Below are positions 22,401 to 33,860 of a stretch of 64,000 nt of DNA, in pieces (positions within the stretch are counted from its first letter, which is position 1; each line of letters opens with the position of its first letter). The position numbers and the translations under genes were made by a program. Source of the stretch: Bradysia coprophila (taxonomy: Eukaryota > Arthropoda > Insecta > Diptera > Sciaridae); NCBI RefSeq assembly GCF_014529535.1, contig NW_023503423.1, positions 2,032,473-2,096,472 on the forward strand, written 5' to 3'. The notes beneath the pieces are model-generated. The model saw only the letters and a program-made list of their open reading frames with translations, did no database searches and was not told where the DNA came from.

Positions 22401-25400
22401 GCTCACTTTTCTCAGAGCTGGTCAAACGACTACAACCAAAACTAATTTTGATTTAAAGCTAACACATTCGTGGTCGCAATTGCGGTCATACATTTTTGAA
22501 AAGGGATTCTGATGGAAAGATATCATCAAAAATGAAATATGAGGCATACAAATGTAGGATACAATTTTAGCAAAGTACTGGTGCCTCTAAATGGTTTTAC
22601 TTTTTCAAAAAAAGATTTTGGTTCAGAGAAATCATCAAAAAACGAATATTTTTGTGCACAAATGTAGGCTAGAAAATTGCCAAGGGGTGAGCGAGCGCTC
22701 TTAATAATTTTTTTTTTATTAAATTCGTCAAAATTCCCAAAAATACTAAGATTTATGAATTTTGAAGAATTTTGTCGATTTACTGTCCGAGCAAAGTCTG
22801 AAGTCGCTTATTCACCGTTTGTAATCCAACTTGTTCCACATTCGATATCCACGTCTTTATGCGATCACATACAAATGTAAATTAACGTGGATATCCTATG
22901 TGGAACAAGTTGAATTACTTATAAGCAATTTTTGAGAATTACAGACAAAGCAAAATGACTTTCGACATGTTTTCAGTTTTGAGAGTGGTTGTTAAAACCG
23001 ATTTTGTGTAGGATTATTTGCAAACCACAAAAAGTTCCAAACAGAAAACGTGTCAAGTTTCAGTTTTTCTCTTCCTGTACACAGGTACTCAATTATATTA
23101 TGACTATGGGATTGTAGGATTCATTACATTTACATCCTACACACTTCCCACATTCAATTGAACCAACGAATTCAATTTCATTTTTGATTTTGTCGATTGG
23201 CACCATTGACATACAAATGGTTAGTTCTCATTATCTGCTTGTGGTGGCACCATATACTTTGCGTGTCCAAGCAGTTAAAGAAGTACTAGGTAGCGTCAAT
23301 CAAAATTCTGAAAGAACAGATTAGATCGCAAAGGGAGTAAGCAATTTAGAAGGTTTTTTTGTGTACTATATGCATTTTACATGCTACATGCGTCGAAAAC
23401 GGTACTTTTCATGTTTCACGCACTACTTTCGACTCCCATAGCATGTAAAATCCACTAGGAAGATGAAATGTCTCGTTTTACTGTGTTTATTGACCTCGGC
23501 TGCGCCTCGGATCAACAAAATTTACACGAAAACCATACTTTTCATCTTTTTATCACAAGTCATGTAAAATACTAATGCTTTTCTGATCTTTCAAACATGA
23601 GAAGGAAATTCGTGTGAAATGGGAGAAATGTAAAACGCTAATGAAATACATGAAAGAATGAATTACATGAAGAAAACCAACAAAACCGTTAAAAACCTTG
23701 CCACACAGAAGACCTGGGATCTGATATATGTGAAACGATAGTGGGTGAGGCAGGCTAGAACACTACACAGTCGTCCCATGAAACATCAATTTTGCAGAGA
23801 AGGCGAACACTATATTTTTGGTCATAAATCTTGTGGATGTACTTGCACCAACCAGTGTATACACTCCACTTGTAGTAGGTCTTCCCAAGACCGACATTAG
23901 TACAGCATAACAATGATTTACAATAATTATTTCTTGAGTTATTGCTGAAAAACTGTTCACGGGACCCTCTGACAAGCCTTCACTTTTGAACGCTTTGCAC
24001 CGAAAACAAACAAACTTAATCGAAAAAATTAAAGATGTGACTTCTCTAGAATTCAAAGACGAATCCGACGACCTATCACTCATTTCAATTGGGGAACCCG
24101 TGTTCCCAAAGTTAATGAAATAACCTGCAGTTTTTGCGATATCACGAAAAGCTTAAAAATAACTGAAATGTCACTTCACAATCTGTTGACAAATGAACAA
24201 TGAAAATGTTATGAAAAGAATCTTGCATATGTCATGTACCAAGAAGGCTGATCTCAAAAATGGTAGAGGTACAGCCGATTGCCATTTTGTTGCTCTTTTG
24301 TCCAATTTAAACTCAACAATCAACATACGTTTTTAACGCTTTTGTTGGTTTTCTTCATGTAATTCATTCCATTCATTCTACATGATTTCATTAGCGTTTT
24401 ACATTTCTCCCATTTCACACGAATTTCCTTCTCATGTTTGAAAGATCAGAAAAGCATTAGTATTTTGCATGACTTGGGATTAAAAGATGAAAAGTATGGT
24501 TTTCGTGTGAACTTTGTTGATCCGAGGCGTAGCCGAGGTCAATAAACACGCGAAAACGAGACATTTCATCTTTTTATCCCGAGTGGTTTTTGCATGCTTT
24601 AGAAGTCGAAATTAGTGCGTGAAACATGAAAAGTACCGTTTTCGACGCATGTAGCATGTAAAATACATATAATGCGCGTGTGCAAATAATGTGTATCCTT
24701 GGTATCTGGGATACCGGGAAATTTTTTGTCTGAAAACCGGGATACCGGGAAATCCACCGAAGGCGAATTTTTTTAGTGTTACCATGAAGCGGGAAGCCAG
24801 GGGGAAATCGAAATTGACTGGAAATTGAAATTTACGGGAAATCGAAATTGATGAAAAATCAGACTGATCGAGAAATCGAACTCACCGGGAAATCGAACTA
24901 ACCGGGAAGTCCAACTCACCGGGAAATCGAAATTGACGGGAAATCGAAATTGATGAAAAATCAGACTGACCGAGTAAACGAACTCACCGGGAAATCGAAC
25001 TAACCGGGAAGTCCAACTCACCGGGAAATTAAATTCACCGGGAAATCGAAACTCACCGGGAAATTGAAATTGACTGGAAATCGAAATTGAGGGGAAATCA
25101 TACTGACCGAGAAATCGAACTCACCGGGAAATTGAAATTGACGGGAAATAGAAATTGATGGGAAATCATACTGACAGAGAAATCGAACTCACCAGGAAAT
25201 CGAAATTGACGAAAAATCCAACTCACCGTGAAATTAAATTCACTTGGAAATCGAAATTGACGGGAAATCGCAATTGATGGGAAATTATACTGACCGAGTT
25301 AACGAACTCACCGGGAAATCGAACTCACCGGGAAATTGAAATTGAGGGGAAATCATACTGACCGAGAAATCGAACTCACTGGGAAATCGCAATAGACGGG

Positions 25401-28400
25401 AAATCGAAAAAACAGGAAATCGAGAAAAAACGGGAAGTCGATAAAAACGGGAAATCGATAAAAACCGGAAATCGAAATAGACGAGAAATCAAATTTACTG
25501 GGTAATTGAATAAAAAAACGGAAAGTCAAACTCACCGGGAAATTGAAATAGAACTCACTGGGAAATTGGAATAGACGGGAAATCGAAAAAAACGGGAAGT
25601 CGATAAAAACGGGCCATCGAAATAGATGAGAAATCCAACTTACCGGGAAACTGGAAATTGAATCGGAATGGCTGAGAAGTCAGAAATAGAATGTTTTAAA
25701 ATTATAAAATCGCAAAAATTTCTCGCTCGCTCCGCTCGCTAACATTCCCTTTCTTCTCATTTTTCACAGACACTAAGATGTGACAAATATTTCGCTGAGA
25801 GGTCCGAAATAGAATTGTACAAAGTAGAAAATTGAAAAATCTTCTCGCTCGCTCCGCTCGCAATCACTTCATATCTTATCAAAAAATACAGATGCTGAAC
25901 GTCATAGATTTAGGGTTGTAGTCAGAGAATAGAATATTTTCAAAGTACAAAATCGCTAAAATTTTTCGCTCGCTTCGCTCACGATCATTAAACTTCAGAT
26001 TTATAATATTTTTCGTTTCATTCTCTCAGCTATTGTATTGCCTGCCAATTAATTCCAGCTGCCTGTGCCCGCGATATCTGGCCCAGGCAGCTGGAATCAA
26101 TTGGCAGGCACTACAATAGCTGAGAGAACAAACCGAAAAATATTATAAATCTGACATAAATGAAGCAAACATTTGGAATGCGAGACTTTGGCTTTCGACG
26201 TTTTATAACATAATTCATGTTTGTCACGACAGTACTTGATCAAACTTAATTGAAAAATAAAATAAATATTATATTCACCGGGAAATGAGAAAATTTTTTA
26301 CCGGGAAATCAGAACTTTTTTATCGGGAAGTCTAGCTAAATTTTAAGGATACCGGGAAATTCGGGAAATCTGATTTTGGATACCGGGAAAAAAACATTAT
26401 TTGCACACACGTTAATGCACAAAAAAAACCTTCTAAATTGCTTACTGCCTTTGCGATCAAATCAGATGTGATCTAAACTGTTCTTTCAGAATTTTGATTG
26501 ACGCTACCTAGTACTTCTTTAACTGCTTGGACACGCAAAGTATATGGTGCCACCACAAGCAGATAATGAGAACTAACCACTTGTATGTCAATGGTGCCAA
26601 TCGACAAAATCAAAAATGAAATTGAATTCGTTGGTTCAATTGAATGTGGGAAGTGTGTAGGATGTAAAAGTAATGAATCCCACAACCGTAGTCATAATAT
26701 AATTGGGTAACTGTAATTCTTGAAAATCCCGGTAGATTTCCTTCGGCACACAAAGACTAAAGTATCAAAACCGACACATTTTTCGTCTTAGGTAACAATA
26801 TGGCGAAATAGTTTCAAACGGTGTCCCAATAAGAAATCGATATGCAGGTAGGTCCTTGACCTAATTCAAAAAAAAATGCTCAAAGCCATTCCGAAAATAT
26901 ATTGACAAGCATGTTGTGTGTGTGTGTGTAGTGTTAGTATGAATAAATATTTAAAAATAAAAAACGAAAAAAATACAGTGTGTTCATCTTTAAAAAGAAC
27001 AATTTTAGATTTATCAGAATTCTAAAAGTCATCGACGTTCCCAGTGAATAAAGTGTTTCCCAATCTATGATATTTTGGCGTTTAAATTTGAATTCGCTAA
27101 CCGATTTTCAAATTTTGTACTAAAATATTATAAGGTTAAGAGTGATATCGCCAAATCTTCAGGTGATTTTTTTAACTTTGGAAACAAGCGGTCTCCGATT
27201 TTAATGAGTGATAGCTCGTTGGATTCGTCTTTCAATTCTAGGAAACACGTGTCTTTCACTTTTTCTTAAAAAAATTTGTTTTCTGTGAAAAGCGCTCAAA
27301 AGTGAAGACATGCCAGAGGGTACCGAAAACAGTTTTTCGGCAATAACTCAAGAAAAAATTATTTTAAATTGTTGTAATGTTGTACGACTGTCGGCCTTGA
27401 AAAGACCTACAGGTGGAGTATAAGCACCGCTTGGTTCTAGTTGATCCACGAGAGTTATGACTAGAAATATAGTGAATGTTCGGAGAGTCCGCCTTCTCTG
27501 CAGCTTCGATGTACCACGGAGCTGAGTATGGGGTGTTGTAGCTGGCCTCACCCACTATCGTTGCACATATAAATGAATCCAGTACTTTTGGGCTGCAAGC
27601 CTGCAGAAGTCCTGATAAAAAAGTTGGTGCCAAAATGTAGATTTTTTCCTTCTGTCTGAGGGCCCAACTGCCAGAACAGCGTCTGGAACGGTTTTCCAAA
27701 CTCCTGTCACGTAGCAAATATTGGTCCAATTGAAAAACTAATTACTGTTCCGTAGTCCGGAGGTCATTTGCTATACGCTAACACTTTATTTGACTAAAAT
27801 CCTCGGAGAAAAATTTAATAATTTTTCACAAGAATTACTAACACTGGATATGTTGTAACGACCTATATTCGAGTCAAAGTGAAGCGTATACGGTAAGGGA
27901 ATAGTAGACGATACAAAATTACTCACGTAGAACCGTTCCAGACGCTGTTCTGGCAGTTGGGCCCTCAGACAGAAGGATCTACATTTTGGCACCAACTTTT
28001 TTTCAAGACTTCTGTAGGCTTGCAGCCCAAAAGTACTGGGTTCATTTATATGTGCAACTATAGTGGGTGAGGCCAGCTACAACACCCCATACTCAGTTCC
28101 GTGGTACATCGAAGCTGCAGAGAAGGCGGACTCTCCGAACATTCACTATATTTCTAGTCATAACTCTAGTGGATCAACTAGCACCAAGCGGTGCTTATAC
28201 TCCACCTGTAGGTCTTTTCAAGGCCGACAGTCGTACAACATTACAACAATTTAAAATAATTTTTTCTTGAGTTATTGCCGAAAAACTGTTTTCGGTACCC
28301 TCTGGCATGTCTTCACTCTTGAGCGCTTTTCACAGAAAACAAATTTTTTTAAGAAAAAGTGAAAGACACGTGTTTCCTAGAATTGAAAGACGAATCCAAC

Positions 28401-31400
28401 GAGCTATCACTCATTAAAATCGGAGACCGCTTGTTTCCCAATCACCTGAAGATTTGGCGATATCACTCTTAAGGACAACACTTTATTGACTGGGAACGTC
28501 GATGATTTTTAGAACTCTCAAAAATCTCAAATATGTTCCCAACTTAAAGAAACCCACTGCAAAAATAAAAACAAATAAAAAAAATACCTTTCCGCTCCCC
28601 TCTAGCCTCTAGCTCTATGGCTTCTGGCGACAAATCTGTTAATCATCACCAAATTACCAACCCAAAAATAAAACCATAAAAAAAAAGAAAAACAAAAATT
28701 ATTAGTAAAAATTCAATATTGCTAGACCTGTCCTCCATATGAGGGACCATTCACAAATTGCTTTCGTTCAGGCAGAATTTTTTTGGGGAAATTTATATTT
28801 TTGGGAATCTTAGGAATAAAATCTGCCATTTCCCGCATGCGTTCTTTGCAAATGGTCCCTAATGTAATGCGGTTAGTTTTGTTAGTGAGTTCTCTACGGC
28901 AACCCCTTAAATTACGGCAAACATATCGTGATGTACAGAGTCATTAATAAATCTGTTAACTTCTTTGGTGTGAAGTATGCTCCTACTGGTGTTTGAATTA
29001 CGAAATCTTTTACTGTGAGAGCTGCGGGAATGTTCTATTAGTTTCTAGTTTTGATCGAATACTAGGAAATAGGATGAAATTTGGTGCCATTTGCACCAAT
29101 CGGTTTGGAGATTTGGGGGGGAAACGAAGCTAAATCAAATTTTTAGAATTTTACAGAGTGCACTGGGGTCCATAAGGACTAATCAGTTCAGCCGGTTCGT
29201 ACATAAACTGGAAGTGTGTCCTCTGACCTTCAAAGTGACATTATTATTATCTGACATCCACGGCCATCGTTAATCGATGTGTGAACATGAGTTCGACGCT
29301 CCAAAATGTGAAAAGTGAAGAGAAGCGGCAATCATATCGTCATACGTCAGGACAAAATCAGTTACTTCTCTTGTTCAAAGTATCTCGTTAAGTGTTTGAC
29401 ACAAAAACTTGTACTTCATTGTCACAAAGTCTTGTACTTCATTTGTTTAAACACACAGATTTCACTATGCAAGGCCGATTTTACGGGAAATTATCGTTTT
29501 TTTCGTCGTTTCTGTTGGATTTCATGCAACGAAAAGCCTCTCCGTCATGCGCATTCTTACAAGTTTAGAGACTCACTGTTTTGCTTGAGTAAGTAATAAA
29601 ATATCGACTTACCTAACGGAACGGTGGGTACATGCGGTTGAATTTCGGCCGGTTTCAAACTGGTCGCTAGTGGTGTTTGTGGCCCATTTACCAATACCTA
29701 CGAAAATCGGAAACCGATCAATATCTCGACACACCTTCCATCGCCAAAGACTTTCGTTGAACGACTCGTACCTGACCCAAATAATTCAGAAGTTTTTGTG
29801 CTCGATTCTGCGACGGTTGGAATTGGAACAGCGCCGGATGTTCGTCAATGAAATATGTGTCCAGCACACCGTTCAGGAATTTTTGATTCTCCAGCACGTT
29901 CAGCAGAAACGGAATATTCGTTTTAACGCCACGGATTCGGAACTCTCTTAGCGCACGGTTCATCTTGGATGCGGACGATTGCAGATCACTGGCATGTGAG
30001 ATGACTTTGACCTAAAACGGCAATTTATGTGAAAATCATGATGGACCCCACGATGCTGAGAACTTGTTAAGCGATTATTTACCAGAAGGGAGTCATAGTA
30101 CGGCGCTGTAAAGCAAACAATTTCGGTTTAGTGGAGATCATTCAACTCTGACTCAAATCGTCACTTACACACAATGGCTCCAGCATAACTTGCAGCACTG
30201 TCCAATCGAATGCCCATACCTTCACCGGACCGGAATACTTCCAAACGTCCAGTGCTCGGTTGAAAATCGTTCGCTGGATCTTCTGTTGTGACACGGCACT
30301 GAATCGCATACCCCTGCGGCTTAATGTTCTCTTGCGTGTATCCCATTTCGGGCAAGGTCATTCCCTCCGCGATCCGAATTTGTGATTGCACCAAATCAAT
30401 TCCAGTTATCTCCTCCGTGACGGTGTGTTCAACTTGAAGACGAGCGTTCACTTCGATGAAGTAAAAGTTTCCCTTATCGTCGGCCAGAAATTCAACGGTT
30501 CCGGCATTCTCGTAACCGACATGCTTCGCCAATCTCACAGCACATTCAGTCATCTTATCACGCACTTCGATGGGCAATCGTGGAGCCGGTGCAATTTCAA
30601 CCACTTTCTGGTGACGCCGTTGAACCGAACAATCTCTTTCGTACAGATGCACCACGTTACCGGCCTTATCACCCAATAATTGCACTTCGATGTGGCGTGG
30701 TCGTTCGATGAACTTTTCGATGAACATGGCACCATTGCCAAAAGCGGCTTTCGCCTCAGAACTAGCCCGCTTGAACATTTCGTCCACTTCATCCATCTTT
30801 CGCACAACTCTCATACCACGTCCACCGCCACCATAAGCTGCTTTGAATATCACTGGTAGACCGTGTTTCTGGCAGAATGTGACTGCTTCTTCAGATGTGG
30901 TGACTGGTCCGTCTGTACCAGGAACAATTGGCACTCCAGCTTCGATAGCCGCTTTTCGTGCAGCGACTTTATCACCCATCTGCTGAACAACTCTTGGTGA
31001 CGGACCGATAAACCGTAAACCCGCATCGATTACAGCCTGTGCGAAGTCTGATCGTTCCGATAGGAAGCCGTAACCGGGATGTACGGCATCCACATTGTTT
31101 TCCTTGCAGACTCGAATGTATTCCGGTATATTGAGGTATGCTTCGACCGGTGCGAGTCCTTTTCCCACCTGAAATTAAAAGAGTATGAGTGGCCAGTCGA
31201 TTCGATTCGATAGAACAGTCAACCTACCATGTACGATTCATCAGCCTTTTGTCTGTGCATGTGCATTTTATCTTGTTCGGAATACACAGCCACCGATTTA
31301 ATTCCTAATTCGGTGCATGCCCGAAACACACGGATCGCAATTTCTCCCCGGTTCGCCACCAAGACCGAGCGAATCGGTTTGTATTCAACCTGAAAGATTT

Positions 31401-31556
31401 TCCAAATTTCTTCTTAATCAAATCAGTCCAACGGATTCATCGACCATCCATTTCTCATACCTTCGTTGAATATGAACTTTTTGTGATAGACCATCCCCGC
31501 GATAGTTGAGCCTGCCGCATCGCTTTTAGACCGATATTTCTGCCGCACATCGACAT
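16460..31556 (-). CDS. PCB: Pyruvate carboxylase, mitochondrial (12 coding exons)
   Basis: It carboxylates pyruvate to oxaloacetate in the mitochondrial matrix, using biotin, ATP and bicarbonate (anaplerosis, gluconeogenesis). Coding exons in order are 31556-31461, 31389-31228, 31168-30169, 30105-30083, 30011-29772, 29697-29613, 18709-18312, 18254-17995, 17929-17663, 17598-16836, 16773-16698 and 16632-16460. They total 3543 nt (1180 residues), the usual family length, and all junctions are GT-AG and in frame. The basic N-terminus (residues 1-32) is a mitochondrial presequence. The biotin carboxylase domain has HPGYGFLSE at 116 and GGGGRGM at 199. The carboxyltransferase domain has [15 protein letters not shown], then [10 protein letters not shown]. 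The biotin lysine in SAMKMEM is residue 1146, 34 before the end. No defect is seen. The 10.9-kb intron 18710-29612 is full of repeats. Confidence 0.97.
18975..19334. mobile_element. ATCGATAAT-rich MITE, copy 1, 8-bp target duplication
   Basis: A 360-bp element with ends TAGGCATGGGCG and the near-inverse CGCCTCCCATCCCTA, flanked by GTCAAGTT at 18967-18974 and 19335-19342. The interior is almost entirely ATCGATAAT/ATATCGATA-type sequence that can fold on itself many ways. TAGGGATGGG-type ends with 8-bp duplications fit the hAT superfamily. Confidence 0.85.
19438..19842. mobile_element. ATCGATAAT-rich MITE, copy 2
   Basis: Same termini (TAGGCATGGGCGATAATG ... CTCCCATCCCTA) and interior as the copy at 18975, but 405 bp and without a matching flanking duplication. 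An extra non-palindromic block (19500-19545) is present. Only 103 bases separate the two copies. Confidence 0.8.
19993..20634. repeat. Two adjacent foldback MITEs with GTAGCCTACATTT termini
   Basis: The first (about 19993-20332) pairs AAATTGGTAGCCTACATTTA with TAAATGTAGGCTACAAATTT and has a central hairpin around AAAATTGGTTTGTGGG/CCCACAAACCAATTTT. The second (about 20355-20634) pairs GTGTTGAAATGTGTTAG with CTAACACATTTCAACAC and ends with the same GTAGCCTACATTT motif. Confidence 0.75.
20635..22171. repeat. Tandem duplication of about 720 bp, offset 816
   Basis: 20635-21357 is repeated nearly identically at 21451-22171. Each copy holds a palindromic family B MITE (20651-21071 and 21467-21887, ends CTTAAGAGGCATCGATGC) next to a family C foldback (ends TTGGCAATTTTCTAGCC). 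The first 600 bases of the copies look identical, with differences only towards the end. Confidence 0.85.
22174..22706. mobile_element. Family B MITE (copy 3) inserted in a family C foldback
   Basis: 22174-22589 is a palindrome with ends TAAGAGGCATCGGTGCTTTG and CAAAGTACTGGTGCCTCT. It interrupts the second family C element, whose left part ends at 22171 (GCATGC) and whose right arm resumes at 22590 (AATGGTTTTAC) and runs to about 22706 (GAGCGCTCTTAA). The centre pairs GAGCAGTTTATGAAAATTTC with the inverse. A further family B copy is at 51995-52445. Confidence 0.75.
22828..22912. repeat. Short hairpin
   Basis: CAACTTGTTCCACATTCG at 22828 pairs with the inverse ending at 22912, and the following ATATCCACG pairs as well. 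It is flanked by unremarkable AT-rich intron sequence. Confidence 0.7.
24677..26411. mobile_element. Minisatellite-bearing element inside the foldback arm
   Basis: The ends are CGTGTGCAAATAATG and CATTATTTGCACACACG, and TAATGC lies on both sides (24670-24675 and 26413-26418). Inside, 24770-25690 and 26270-26400 consist of tandem CCGGGAAATCGAAAT-like units of 15-20 bases. Three CGCTCGCTCCGCTCGC-type palindromic motifs (near 25725, 25850 and 25968) recur about every 120 bases. Confidence 0.7.
25996..26153. repeat. 158-bp foldback
   Basis: CAGATTTATAATATTTTTCG at the left pairs with the inverse ending at 26153, and the inner arms pair CTCTCAGCTATTG and CAGCTGCCTG with their complements around a 19-base loop. 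It is inserted within the minisatellite element. Confidence 0.85.
27007..28528. mobile_element. 1.5-kb foldback element with 0.6-0.7-kb arms
   Basis: The left arm 27007-27693 and right arm 27931-28528 are inverted near-copies (landmarks GACGTTCCCAGT, AGGTGGAGTATAAGCACCGC, CTGGCAGTTGGGCCCTCAG). The left arm has about 85 extra bases near 27060-27145. The loop is about 237 bases. Both strands show short open frames, but these mirror each other and have no recognisable domain. It lies in the pyruvate carboxylase intron. Confidence 0.88.
28529..29612. other. Remainder of the large pyruvate carboxylase intron
   Basis: Mostly unremarkable AT-rich sequence. A small foldback at 28742-28860 has ends AGGGACCATT and AATGGTCCCT. 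No exon signal is convincing between this point and the exon ending at 29613. Confidence 0.5.
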
Positions 31557-31916
31557 TTTGCGGTAATTGAGCTTGTAGTTCGACTTAATCGATTGAAGAC
31601 TTAGGATAGTAAAATTAAAGCTGAAACAACGAACGGAAAAGGCTTGATTCGAGAACTCGGGATATTGTAAGTCGATTCGACACTTACTGGTGTATAAAAT
31701 ATGCGTACGAGGAATGACTAGAATTTCATCTGAAAGGTGTGATGTACGAGTAATTTTGTTGATTTTCCTCTGGGGAAATTTTGAGCCTTCCAAAATCTGC
31801 AAGTTAAGAAAAAAAAGGTTCGATTGAATGACACTGCTATGATTTCGACATTAAAGTACACTTTGCAGAGTGCAAGGATTACTACGATGATAGAAATTTA
31901 CGTCGATCATCTTCAA
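31557..31916. other. Upstream region of pyruvate carboxylase
   Basis: Should hold the 5' UTR and possibly a non-coding first exon on the minus strand. The frame upstream of the start ATG stays open, but the residues do not look like a presequence. No TATA box stands out. Confidence 0.4.
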
Positions 31917-32491
31917 GTTATTCCCAAGGTAAATATAGTGAGGAGGCGAGGGGTAACCGACTGGCTAAAATGGTGGCAAATCAATTTCTAATTCCTTTCA
32001 ATTCCGTTTAATTACCTCAATTACCGGACCAACTCGTCTAATTGCCGGATTCGCTCTATTTCCTTTCAATTCCTTTCAATTCTGTTCAATTCCGTTCAAT
32101 TCCGTTCAATTCCTTTCAATTCCCTTTCAATACCCCTTCAATTTCTAAAGGTATTTCCTGTCAATTCCTTTTAATTGCTCTTAACTCCTTTTATTTCTTT
32201 AATTAACGGATTAACACCACTACTTGCCGGATTCGCCCTTCAATTCCTATAATTCCAATCAATTCCTTCAATTCCACGAATTTTCGAAATAATTGCTCGA
32301 TATTTTCAAATAGATATAAATTTAAAGTCAAAGTTAAACGGTTAAACCCTTAAGCATTTTGGAAAAAGAATCGTCAGACTATATCAAGATAAAATTTGGA
32401 ACAACTATGTTGTCCTACATTTGTGACTCATTTTGTTAGCATCTTTAATTTTTACTCATACTTTTAGAAGAGATTTTTCAATTTCAATTTA

Positions 32492-32848
32492 GATTAAACC
32501 GTCCAATTAGGTTCCAAACAAATTTTTTTTTTATTTTTCTTCGATGCAGAACATTATTATAAGATACTTTGCTTCGTATTATATGCCAAAAAAATGTTTA
32601 CTTTTTTTTATAAGCCATTTTGAAAACCCAAAAAATAACGAAAAAAACGAATTGACGAAACGAAATACACTCCGGAGTGTATTCCGATTCGAATTTTCAT
32701 GATTTTTTGCGTGTTCAAAGTGTTCTATAAAAAAAATTAAACATTTTTTTGGCATATCTTTTGGCAAAGTATCTTATAATAATGTTTTGCACCGAAGAAA
32801 AATAAAAAAAATATTTGTTTGGAACCTAATTGACTGCAGTTTGGTTTA
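32492..32848. repeat. 357-bp palindrome inside element E
   Basis: The arms pair CCAATTAGGTTCCAAACAAA with its inverse near 32816-32836. The centre is the exact 20-bp palindrome AATACACTCCGGAGTGTATT at 32664-32683. Confidence 0.85.
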
Positions 32849-32889
32849 AAATGATTTCACATCGCAGATCATTGTTTATTTTAGATAAA

Positions 32890-33860
32890 TAGTATTTTTC
32901 GTACTAAGACAGGAAATGACGAAAAACTTTTGTGCATCCGACAACTGAAATACGACATATTTTGCCGTGATTTTTCATTAAGAAATGTCAGTTTTTCCCG
33001 AACGATATATCGTGCAGGAATAGTATTTTTCGTACCAAGCCAGGAAATGACGATTTTTTCAGCACCAGTCCAAAGTTTTCCTTACGAGCGAAGCGAGTGA
33101 GGAAAATTAGGACGTGTGCTGAAAAAATCGTCATTTCCTGGCTTGGTACGAACAACGTTTTGTGCATCGGACAACTGAAATAGACAAAACGCATCAATTT
33201 ACTTGAAAACATACACACTTCACATTCACCATATTAAATTTCAGCAGCATTTTGCAATAACCATGCTTAAAAGACATTTTTTAAATGTTAGAAACTTGGT
33301 TATTACAAAATGGTGTCCATTTGATCAATCGTATAGTCATAGAAAAATTCATGTAATTCTTTTCCCGCACTATAAATCGTAAAGATATGAAGTTTTTTCG
33401 CGCACGATATATAGTTCGGGAAAAACTGATATTTCTTAATGAAAAATCATGGTAAAATAGGTCGTATTTCAGTTGTCGGATGCACAATAGTTATTTACGT
33501 ATATGTTGTAGACGGTATATTTTAAGCAATTTCGCGGATTGTAGCGCGAACGAAGTGAGGGCGACAAGCGAAAGTTCCTAAAATAAACCGTCCACAACAG
33601 ATGCGTATACAACTTCTCATGCTGAGGGTCTAAGTTACGAGAAAAATTCCGTAATTTATGCCCAAGGCATGAAAAAAACTTCATTTCTTTACGATTTATG
33701 GTGCGGGAAAGAAATTACATGAATTTTTCCATGACTAGATTGATTAATATGGTGAATGTGAAGTGTGTATGTTTTCAAGTAAATTGCTGTGTTTTGTCTA
33801 TTTCAGTTGTCCGATGCACAAATCGTTGTTCGTACCTCGACAGGAAATGGATTTGTTCAA
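32890..33860. repeat. Cluster of interlocking foldbacks inside element E
   Basis: CGTACCAAGCCAGGAAATGA near 33033 pairs with TCATTTCCTGGCTTGGTACG near 33131 around a GAGCGAAGCGAGTGAGG centre. TTTGTGCATCGGACAACTG and ACTTGAAAACATACACACTT (33155-33230) pair with 33755-33825. A third pair joins AACTGAAATACGACATATTT (32945) with 33465. Several related MITEs have inserted into each other. Confidence 0.75.

Larger units (their letters stand above)
23098..26706. mobile_element. Foldback element, arms about 0.6 kb, right arm split by an insertion
   Basis: The left arm 23098-23692 pairs with a right arm in two pieces: 24329-24676 and 26412-26706. Removing the insert at 24677-26411 restores one continuous foldback of about 1.9 kb. 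The arms contain CCTCGGCTGCGCCTCGG and AACTAACCA/TGGTTAGTT landmarks. The 636-base centre (23693-24328) is related to the arms of the foldback at 27007-28528. It lies inside the large pyruvate carboxylase intron. No transposase is encoded. Confidence 0.8.

Noticed and set aside
27348..28270. Matching frames on both strands of the 1.5-kb foldback
   Set aside because: Both encode the same residues because the arms are inverted copies; no domain is recognisable and frames break at arm borders.
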